Part shown: in pieces, positions 57,853 to 64,000 of the stretch
How the letters are laid out: every line of letters starts with the position of its first letter
How positions within the stretch are numbered: the stretch's first letter is position 1
Origin: Chryseobacterium antibioticum
GTDB lineage: Bacteria > Bacteroidota > Bacteroidia > Flavobacteriales > Weeksellaceae
Direction of reading: 5' to 3'
DNA: 64,000 bases
NCBI RefSeq assembly: GCF_012927325.1
Contig: NZ_JABBGI010000013.1
Location: forward strand, 1 to 64,000
Notes under the pieces: model-generated
The model's database searches: none
Told to the model about the DNA's origin: nothing
What the model saw: only the letters and a program-made list of their open reading frames with translations
Translations under genes and position numbers: made by a program

Positions 57853-58722
57853 TTATTCACTCTCAAGTGTTTTTTTTGCTTCATCAAGCTCTGATCTTTC
57901 CTTTTCACTCAGCTGCGGATACTTAAGATTCATCTTTTCCAGCGTATCAATAATGATCTGTACAGCAGCTACTCTGGCAAACCATTTATTGTCTGCGGGA
58001 AGCACGTACCAGGGTGCATGATCTTTTGCTGTTTCATTGATGGCTGTTTCATAAGCTTCCATGTATTTGGGAAACAATGCTCTTTCCGGAAGATCAGCAG
58101 CAGAGAATTTCCAGTTTTTCTCCTGTTCCTCGATTCTGTCAAGCAATCTTTTCTTTTGCTCGTCCTTAGAGACATTTAAAAATATTTTTACAATGGTGGT
58201 TCCGTTTTGGGAAAGGTGTTGTTCAAAATTTCTGATGCTTTCATATCTGTTTTCCCAGAATTTATCATCGAAATCCTTTACAGAAGACCATGTTTTCTCG
58301 CTGAGGTTGTATTCAGGATGAACTTTACATACCAGAACACTTTCATAATGAGATCGGTTGAAGATGCCAATCATTCCTTTCTGTGGAAGAGCCAGATAAT
58401 GTCTCCAAAGAAAATCGTGGGAATATTCTTTCGAACTTGGCGTTTTAAAGCTCGTAACATTGCAGCCCTGTGGATTTACACCTCCGAAAACATGTTCTAT
58501 CAGACTGTCTTTTCCTGCTGCATCCATCGCCTGAAGAATCACAAGCAGAGATTGACTGCCGTCAGCATACAGTTTTTCCTGCAGGTCACGGAGTTTTTCT
58601 TTTTCCTGTATCAGTAACTGTCCGCCTTCTTCTTTGGTCAGCTTTCCTTTATATTCTGTTGAAGTTTTTTTTATTGAAAATTTTCCTTTTACCAGGAAAT
58701 CATCTGAGAAATTGGTATCCAT
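57853..58722 (-). CDS. ppk2: Polyphosphate kinase 2 family protein
   Basis: 289 residues of the PPK2 fold. The Walker A-like motif is LQAMDAAGKDSLIEHV (about 62-77), the lid/Walker B region includes FNRSHYESVLVCKVHPE (Arg, Asp-like), and RLLDRIEEQEKNWKFS follows. These enzymes move phosphate between polyphosphate and nucleotides; the length of about 290 fits class I or III proteins acting on ADP or AMP/ADP, which cannot be separated here. It acts in the cytoplasm and stands alone, with a terminator after it. Confidence 0.9.
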   Translation of the reverse strand: MDTNFSDDFLVKGKFSIKKTSTEYKGKLTKEEGGQLLIQEKEKLRDLQEKLYADGSQSLLVILQAMDAAGKDSLIEHVFGGVNPQGCNVTSFKTPSSKEYSHDFLWRHYLALPQKGMIGIFNRSHYESVLVCKVHPEYNLSEKTWSSVKDFDDKFWENRYESIRNFEQHLSQNGTTIVKIFLNVSKDEQKKRLLDRIEEQEKNWKFSAADLPERALFPKYMEAYETAINETAKDHAPWYVLPADNKWFARVAAVQIIIDTLEKMNLKYPQLSEKERSELDEAKKTLESE

Positions 58723-58840
58723 ATTTTTTTAAATATTAAATGATTGAATAATTTAAAGATTGAGAGATTAGAGAATTAGGAGAACTTTTAACTAATATCT
58801 AACTTCTAATCTCTAAAATCTTATTTAAATGTAATAAAAA

Positions 58841-58863
58841 AACCGTCTCCAATGAAGACGGTT
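58841..58863. terminator. Terminator between PPK2 region and DUF1573 gene
   Basis: AACCGTCT (58841-58848) and AGACGGTT (58856-58863) with a 7-base loop, flanked by A7 and T7. On the minus strand it ends the DUF1573 gene (stop at 58886). Confidence 0.8.
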
Positions 58864-58885
58864 TTTTTATTTTTTTGAATAGAGA

Positions 58886-59350
58886 TTACTTTGCTGCTGC
58901 TTTTTTAGCAAGTTTAGCGGCTTTCTTTTCAGCTTTAGCTGCTGCTTTTTGCTCTTCAGCTGTCAACGGCTTCGGTTCAGGAGCGCTGGCGTCTACATTA
59001 CCTTTGATGTAGATTACGCTTCTGCTGTTAGCCGGGTCATTAGAGAAAACCTCAATCATTTTATTGAAAGGTCCGTTAAGAGTAGTATTATATCCTACTT
59101 TGATCTTAGCAGATTTTCCTGGCATGATCGGGTCCTGGCTGAACTCAGGAGTTGTACATCCGCAAGAAGGCTTTACATTGGAAAGGATCAAAGGTTTGTC
59201 ACCTGTATTGGTTACTGTGAAAAATCTTGTACCGTCTGCACTTGGCTTGATTGTACCATAGTCAAATGTAGTTTTATCAAATGTAATAGTCTGTGCAGAT
59301 GCCAATGCAAATGTTCCAAATAATGCAATTCCTGCAATTAATTTTTTCAT
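58886..59350 (-). CDS. DUF1573 domain protein, exported
   Basis: 154 residues from MKKLIAGIALFGTFALASAQ, a signal peptide; the upstream ATG at 59395 would precede the likely transcription start. The DUF1573 pattern FDYGTIKPSADGTRFFTVTNTGDKPLILSNVKPSCGCTTPEF is clear, with the CGC Cys pair conserved. The immunoglobulin-like domain ends near residue 125, and the tail is Lys/Ala-rich (AAKAEKKAAKLAKKAAAK). It probably works in the periplasm or on the surface; the function is unknown. It is divergent from valS. Confidence 0.88.
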   Translation of the reverse strand: MKKLIAGIALFGTFALASAQTITFDKTTFDYGTIKPSADGTRFFTVTNTGDKPLILSNVKPSCGCTTPEFSQDPIMPGKSAKIKVGYNTTLNGPFNKMIEVFSNDPANSRSVIYIKGNVDASAPEPKPLTAEEQKAAAKAEKKAAKLAKKAAAK

Positions 59351-59392
59351 ATTCTTGAATGTTAATATGTTTGTTAGATAAATTTTGAGAAA

Positions 59393-59400
59393 CAAAGTTA
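59393..59400 (-). promoter_or_regulatory. -7 element of the DUF1573 gene
   Basis: TAACTTTG on the minus strand fully matches TAnnTTTG and lies 43 bases before the start at 59350. It supports the shorter start. Confidence 0.55.
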
Positions 59401-59442
59401 AAAATTATTTTAATTCATACTTAAAATTTTTTTTCTTTAGAC

Positions 59443-59450
59443 TATTTTTG
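59443..59450 (+). promoter_or_regulatory. -7 element of valS
   Basis: TATTTTTG lies 29 bases before the valS start at 59480, with TTA at the -33 spacing. It forms a divergent pair with the DUF1573 promoter. Confidence 0.55.
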
Positions 59451-59479
59451 CAAATTGTAAGCAAAAGAAATAGAATTTT

Positions 59480-62095
59480 ATGCAGATTTCAGAAAAGTAC
59501 AATCCACAGGAAACTGAACAGAAATGGTACAACTTCTGGATGGAAAACAAATATTTCCATTCAGAACCTAATGAGAAACCACCATATACTGTGGTAATTC
59601 CTCCGCCAAACGTAACGGGGATATTACACATGGGACATATGTTGAACAATACCATTCAAGATGTTCTCGTCCGCCGTGCAAGAATGCAGGGCTTTAATGC
59701 CTGCTGGATTCCGGGCACAGATCACGCTTCAATTGCTACTGAAGCCAAAGTTGTTGCTAAACTGAAGTCTGAAGGGATCAATAAATCAGATATTACCCGC
59801 GAAGAATTCTTAAAACATGCCTGGGAATGGACCGATAAATACGGAGGAACCATCCTTGAGCAGTTAAAAAAGTTGGGGTGCTCTTGTGATTGGGACAGAA
59901 CACGTTTTACTCTGGAAGATAAAATGTCTCAGCAGGTGATCAAAAGCTTTGTAGATCTATATAATAAAGGATTGATCTACAGAGGATACAGAATGGTCAA
60001 CTGGGATCCGGAAGCCAAAACCAATATCTCTGACGAAGAAGTTATCTTTAAAGAGCAAAACGGAAAATTATATTTCCTGAAATATAAGATAGAAGGAACA
60101 GAGGAATTTCTTTCTGTTGCTACAACGCGTCCCGAGACTATTTTCGGGGATACCGCCGTATGTATCAACCCGAATGATGAAAGATATGCTCATCTGAAAG
60201 GCAAAAATGTAATCGTACCGATCGTCAACAGAGTGATCCCCATCATTGAAGATGACTATGTAGATATTGAATTTGGAACGGGTGCTTTGAAAATTACACC
60301 TGCTCACGATACCAATGACTACGAAATCGGACAAAAACATCAGTTGAAAATGATTGATGCTTTGGATGACGATGGAAATCTTAACGAGCATGGTTTACAT
60401 TATGCAGGAAAAAACAGATTTGACGTAAGAAAGCAGATCGCAAAAGAATTAGAAGAGAAAGATCTTTTGTTGAAAGCAGAAGATTACGTAAATAAAGTAG
60501 GAACATCTGAAAGAACAGGGGCTGTTATCGAGCCTAAAGTTTCAGTTCAGTGGTTCCTGAAAATGTCTGAAATTGCTAAACCCGCTTTGGATGTAGTAAT
60601 GGATGATGAGGTTAAATTCTATCCTGAGAAGTTTAAGAATACCTACAAACACTGGATGGAAAATATCCGTGACTGGAACATTTCCCGTCAGCTTTGGTGG
60701 GGACAGCAGATTCCTGCTTTCTACTATGGAGAGGGAGAAAATGATTTTGTAGTTGCAGAAAACATCGAAGACGCTTTAGTCTTGGCTAAAGAAAAAACAG
60801 GAAACCCGGATCTCGAAACATCGAATCTAAGACAAGACGAAGATGCTCTTGACACCTGGTTCTCATCATGGTTATGGCCAATGTCTGTTTTTGATGGATT
60901 ACTTGATCCTGAAAATAAAGATATCAATTATTATTATCCTACATCAGATTTGGTAACAGGTCCGGATATTATTTTCTTCTGGGTAGCCAGAATGATCATG
61001 GCCGGATTGGAATACAGAAAAGAGGTTCCATTCAAAAATGTTTATTTTACTGGTATTGTAAGAGACAAGCAAAGAAGAAAGATGTCTAAACAACTAGGCA
61101 ACTCACCAGATCCTTTAGATCTGATTTCTAAATATGGGGCAGATGGTGTTCGTGTAGGAAGTCTATTAAGTGCACCTGCAGGAAATGACTTATTATTTGA
61201 TGAAGATCTGATGGTTCAGGGAAGAAACTTCATGACGAAAATCTGGAGTGCTTTCCGTTTGATCAACATGTGGAATCATGAAGACAAACCATTGAATGAT
61301 GCAGATAAACAAGCCATTGAATGGTTTGAAAATAAATTAAATAAAACAATTGCAGAAATTGACCAGCAGTTTGAGAAATTTAGAATCTCTGATGCCCTTC
61401 ATTTAATTTATAAATTAATTTGGGATGATTTTTGTGGTTGGTACCTTGAAGCGATCAAGCCTAATTACGGAGAAGGAATTTCTAAGGAAGTTTATAACAG
61501 AACCGTTATTTTCTTTGAAGAGTTAATGAAACTTCTGCATCCGTTTATGCCTTTCCAATCCGAAGAAATCTGGCAGTTAATTTCTGAAAGAAACAGAGAT
61601 GAAGCTTTGGTTATTGCTCAGCAGAAAAAAGCGGAAGCATTTAACGAAGATATTATCAAAAACTTCGAAACGGCATCAGAAGTTATTTCAGGGGTTAGAA
61701 ATTACCGTCAGACAAAAGGTATTTCTCCAAAAGAAGTGGTAGAAATTTATACAAACGCTTCAGAATTTGCAAATGGATCTGTAATTAAGAAATTGGGTAA
61801 TGTGTCTGAAATTCATTTCGGTGAAAAGACAGATAAGCCAAGCTTTACATTTTTAGTAGGAGCGACTGAAGTTTCTATTCCTCTAAGCGATAATTTAGAT
61901 TTAGGCGAAGAGAAAAAGAAGACAGAAGAAGAATTAGCTTATTTAAAAGGATTCCTTATTTCTGTTGACAAGAAGCTTTCCAATGAGAAATTTGTAGCCA
62001 ATGCTAAGCCTGAAGTTGTAGAGGTAGAACGCCAGAAACAGAAAGATGCTCAGGATAAAATTGTTATCTTAGAAGAGAAGCTGAAGAGTTTGTAA
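59480..62095 (+). CDS. valS: Valyl-tRNA synthetase
   Basis: 871-residue class I enzyme charging tRNA-Val. The HIGH motif is PNVTGILHMGHML (about 42-54). The editing domain lies in the middle (TTRPETIFGDTAV). The KMSKS equivalent is RRKMSKQLGNSPDPLD near residue 532. An anticodon-binding domain and a C-terminal coiled coil (KKTEEELAYLKGFLISVDKKL) follow, the latter typical of ValRS. It has its own promoter. Confidence 0.97.
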   Translation: MQISEKYNPQETEQKWYNFWMENKYFHSEPNEKPPYTVVIPPPNVTGILHMGHMLNNTIQDVLVRRARMQGFNACWIPGTDHASIATEAKVVAKLKSEGINKSDITREEFLKHAWEWTDKYGGTILEQLKKLGCSCDWDRTRFTLEDKMSQQVIKSFVDLYNKGLIYRGYRMVNWDPEAKTNISDEEVIFKEQNGKLYFLKYKIEGTEEFLSVATTRPETIFGDTAVCINPNDERYAHLKGKNVIVPIVNRVIPIIEDDYVDIEFGTGALKITPAHDTNDYEIGQKHQLKMIDALDDDGNLNEHGLHYAGKNRFDVRKQIAKELEEKDLLLKAEDYVNKVGTSERTGAVIEPKVSVQWFLKMSEIAKPALDVVMDDEVKFYPEKFKNTYKHWMENIRDWNISRQLWWGQQIPAFYYGEGENDFVVAENIEDALVLAKEKTGNPDLETSNLRQDEDALDTWFSSWLWPMSVFDGLLDPENKDINYYYPTSDLVTGPDIIFFWVARMIMAGLEYRKEVPFKNVYFTGIVRDKQRRKMSKQLGNSPDPLDLISKYGADGVRVGSLLSAPAGNDLLFDEDLMVQGRNFMTKIWSAFRLINMWNHEDKPLNDADKQAIEWFENKLNKTIAEIDQQFEKFRISDALHLIYKLIWDDFCGWYLEAIKPNYGEGISKEVYNRTVIFFEELMKLLHPFMPFQSEEIWQLISERNRDEALVIAQQKKAEAFNEDIIKNFETASEVISGVRNYRQTKGISPKEVVEIYTNASEFANGSVIKKLGNVSEIHFGEKTDKPSFTFLVGATEVSIPLSDNLDLGEEKKKTEEELAYLKGFLISVDKKLSNEKFVANAKPEVVEVERQKQKDAQDKIVILEEKLKSL

Positions 62096-62126
62096 ATTTA
62101 AAAGATAGATAATAAGTTTGTCGGAA

Positions 62127-62168
62127 TGTCAGGCTGAGCACGGATTTTTATCTGTACTCAGCCTGACA
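62127..62168. repeat. 12-bp inverted repeat after valS (GTCAGGCTGAG type)
   Basis: TGTCAGGCTGAG (62127-62138) and CTCAGCCTGACA (62157-62168) form a perfect stem with an 18-base loop. It may end valS, though only TTTAAATAATTT follows. The TCAGGCTGAG sequence resembles a repeat that I recall as common in related genomes. Confidence 0.6.
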
Positions 62169-62189
62169 GTTTAAATAATTTAAGAATAA

Positions 62190-62825
62190 ATGACACACCT
62201 AGAAAACATAAAAAAGCTGTTCTCAAAGAACTTCGTAGAAAGCCCTTTACTGGAAAGCTTTGAAGTTGGGAAACTCTACCTTTCAAGTGGAAAACTGGTT
62301 GCCTGTGATCCTTTGATCACCAATGATATGCAGCCTTTCACTACAGAATTTCCAAAGGGGAATTTTTCTGTTTTACTGCATAAAGAAAGAGAAAGCAACT
62401 GTGTAGCATATGCAGAGGTTATTTTTAGCAATACGGAAATCACAGAATGGGAAATGGCAGTTACTGCAGGACAAAATGTGAAAGATCTTGCTGATGAAGA
62501 GGTTTTTGGATATCCTGTAGAAAGCGGGATGGGATGCCTGATGGACGTAGATACTCAAACCAGTCTTAACGAACTTGAAAAAAGACTGTATCATAGCAAA
62601 GGCGTAGATTTCATGGGGATCTATGAAGAATTCTTTCATGAGTATTTCTTTGATGAAAAGGGAGCTATCGATCAATATGCATTCCTGAAACCGGCTGATG
62701 AGCATCCTGGTACCATTTTCGCGTTTGAAACTGGATATGGTGAAGGTTTTTATGCGAGCTACATTGCATACGATAAAGATCACAAGCCTGTTAAGATAAT
62801 TACTGAATTTATTGAGATAAGTTAA
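62190..62825 (+). CDS. DUF4241 family protein
   Basis: 211 residues, soluble. The pattern SSGKLVACDPLI, FSVLLHKERESNCVAYAEVIF, GYPVESGMGCLMDVDTQ and FAFETGYGEGFYASYIAYD fits DUF4241, a family of unknown role. DUF4241 proteins are seen in several toxin-immunity neighbourhoods as possible immunity proteins, but no partner is seen here. It lies alone between valS and the ribokinase-like gene. Confidence 0.78.
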   Translation: MTHLENIKKLFSKNFVESPLLESFEVGKLYLSSGKLVACDPLITNDMQPFTTEFPKGNFSVLLHKERESNCVAYAEVIFSNTEITEWEMAVTAGQNVKDLADEEVFGYPVESGMGCLMDVDTQTSLNELEKRLYHSKGVDFMGIYEEFFHEYFFDEKGAIDQYAFLKPADEHPGTIFAFETGYGEGFYASYIAYDKDHKPVKIITEFIEIS

Positions 62826-62890
62826 TTAAATTAGTTATTTTTGAAACTTAGTTTTCTGAATAGATTATATTAAACTAACATAAAACACCA

Positions 62891-63781
62891 ATGAACTTCT
62901 CATCAGAACAACCCAAAATTATTGTTGTAGGCAGCTCTTCTATAGATCTGGTTTTAGAAACCGAAAAAATACCTCAGCCCAATGAAACGGTTTTGGCCGT
63001 TAATTCAGATAGCTATTTTGGAGGTAAAGGCGCCAATCAGGCGGTAGGAACCTCAAGATTGGGAGCCAGTGTTTATTTTATTGGCTGTGTAGGTATGGAT
63101 CCTCTTGGGCAGCAGATCATGCGGAATCTGGTAGGGGAAAACGTAAATGTAGGCTTTGTCCATGAGACGGATATGGAATCTACAGGTACAGCCTATGTAA
63201 CCACCAGTCATGGGAATGCAGCTATTGTAGTGGTTCCTGCTGCTAATAAATGCTTGAGTATTGAACATATAGAAGAAGCAGATCGGTATTTTCAGACGGT
63301 AGATCTTATTCTTGTTCAGCTTGAAGTAGCGATGGAAGTGGTAGAATACACCATAAGAAAAGCGCAAAAATACGGAAAAAAGGTAGGACTGTATGCTTCA
63401 CCGGCTATGAAGGTGAGTAAAGGAATTATCGAAAACGTAGATTTTATTGTTGCAAAAAGCAGCGAACTTCATACCGTTTTCGGGGAAGAGAAGAGAGAAG
63501 AGATTCTTAAAAAATATGTCAACAAAGTTTTTGTAAGAGACGATACGAATTCGACGATCTATTTTGATGGAACAGAAATGAAGTATTACAGAAACGACAA
63601 AGACGAGACCGTTTACAAAATGGGAATGGGCGATGCCTTTATTTCAGGATTTGCCGTAGCACTCTGCCATGGAAACACCATTGAGGATTGTGTGAAATTC
63701 GGGAACGAGGTTTCTTCAAGGGTTTCCGGAGGGAAGGGGTCGCAGACCGGACTTCCCAGAATGTCGGATTTCTTTTCCTAA
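62891..63781 (+). CDS. rbsK: PfkB family carbohydrate kinase, ribokinase-like
   Basis: 296 residues. The sugar-binding motif GGKGANQAVGTSRLGASV (about 43-60) is the RbsK signature, and the PfkB catalytic loop reads KMGMGDAFISGFAVAL with the base Asp (usual GAGD is GMGD here). It probably phosphorylates ribose or another pentose using ATP in the cytoplasm. No transporter or isomerase gene adjoins. The substrate is likely but not certain, so the symbol is tentative. Confidence 0.8.
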   Translation: MNFSSEQPKIIVVGSSSIDLVLETEKIPQPNETVLAVNSDSYFGGKGANQAVGTSRLGASVYFIGCVGMDPLGQQIMRNLVGENVNVGFVHETDMESTGTAYVTTSHGNAAIVVVPAANKCLSIEHIEEADRYFQTVDLILVQLEVAMEVVEYTIRKAQKYGKKVGLYASPAMKVSKGIIENVDFIVAKSSELHTVFGEEKREEILKKYVNKVFVRDDTNSTIYFDGTEMKYYRNDKDETVYKMGMGDAFISGFAVALCHGNTIEDCVKFGNEVSSRVSGGKGSQTGLPRMSDFFS

Positions 63782-63837
63782 AGCTATTTGCCACATATCG
63801 AAAGTCAGAAACTTAACATAAAAATATAAGTAAAATC

Positions 63838-63860
63838 TCCACTTTTATAGTGGATTTTTT
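63838..63860 (+). terminator. Weak terminator after the ribokinase-like gene
   Basis: TCCAC and GTGGA form a short stem with a 7-base loop, followed by TTTTTTCTTTTT. It lies about 55 bases after the stop. Confidence 0.55.
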
Positions 63861-63871
63861 CTTTTTACACT

Positions 63872-64000
63872 ATGGAAAAACTGGAACTCATTACAAAAGA
63901 TCATGTATCTCTGTCGGTTCATCTTTTCAGGCCTGAAAAAAGCAATGGTAAACTGCTTCTGATCAACTCGGCAACGGGTGTCAAACAACAGATATATTTC
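63872..64000 (+). CDS. Alpha/beta hydrolase, 5' part only
   Basis: The frame starts at ATG 63872 (MEKLELITKDHVSLSVHLFR) and runs off the window after 43 codons. PEKSNGKLLLINSATGVKQ is typical of the first strand and oxyanion region of the alpha/beta hydrolase (serine aminopeptidase S33-like) family. The catalytic residues lie beyond the edge, so this is a partial call. Confidence 0.6.
   Translation, partial: MEKLELITKDHVSLSVHLFRPEKSNGKLLLINSATGVKQQIYF

Overview
The window looks like chromosomal DNA of a Chryseobacterium-like member of the Flavobacteriia. The evidence is the low GC content, repeated TAnnTTTG -7 promoter elements (several with TTG 19 bases upstream), an S16 protein with a long Ala/Glu-rich tail, many lipoproteins, and typical flavobacterial families (OMP_b-brl TonB receptor, DUF1573, DUF4919, DUF5063). 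No IS element, prophage, CRISPR array or tRNA was seen.

Layout. 1-2.5 kb: HU, panD and a flippase-like membrane protein. 2.6-8.5 kb: a six-gene stress cassette with two TerD proteins, two TerY-like VWA proteins, a PP2C phosphatase and a protein kinase; this is the TerY-P arrangement. 8.5-11.4 kb: duplicated intergenic repeats, an acetyltransferase, a DEDDh exonuclease, and tyrS, which is preceded by an apparent Tyr-codon leader peptide and terminator. 11.6-31.6 kb: an accessory region of small regulator-enzyme modules (TetR, AraC, Crp, HxlR with oxidoreductases, acetyltransferases, an MFS pump and hydrolases), with a TonB receptor, a VOC gene remnant and a frameshifted quinone reductase. 31.7-39.2 kb: M3 and M24 peptidases, a GreA-like protein, simple-sequence repeats, DoxX, nitroreductase, rpsP-rimM. 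39.2-45.2 kb: lipoprotein, serine hydrolase, two regulators, a repeat protein coupled to a CDP-alcohol phosphatidyltransferase. 45.5-52 kb: asnS, rpoN, an acyl-CoA synthetase, an ECF sigma operon, rnpB. 52.1-57.7 kb: an eleven-gene array of two unrecognised exported families. 57.8-64 kb: PPK2, DUF1573, valS, DUF4241, a ribokinase-like gene and the start of a hydrolase.

The best candidate for an undescribed system is the 52.1-57.7 kb array. Seven secreted proteins of about 180 residues (family A) are interleaved with four near-identical lipoproteins of about 125 residues (family B). Every B gene lies 3-11 bases upstream of an A gene, in the order B A A / B A / B A A A / B A. The B copies are nearly invariant while the A copies diverge around fixed motifs and a conserved cysteine pair. 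Their function is unknown.

The clearest regulatory finding is the region upstream of tyrS. A 31-residue reading frame with three consecutive Tyr codons precedes a perfect 10-bp terminator, and an alternative pairing can be drawn between them. This suggests ribosome-mediated attenuation in response to tyrosine or Tyr-tRNA supply.
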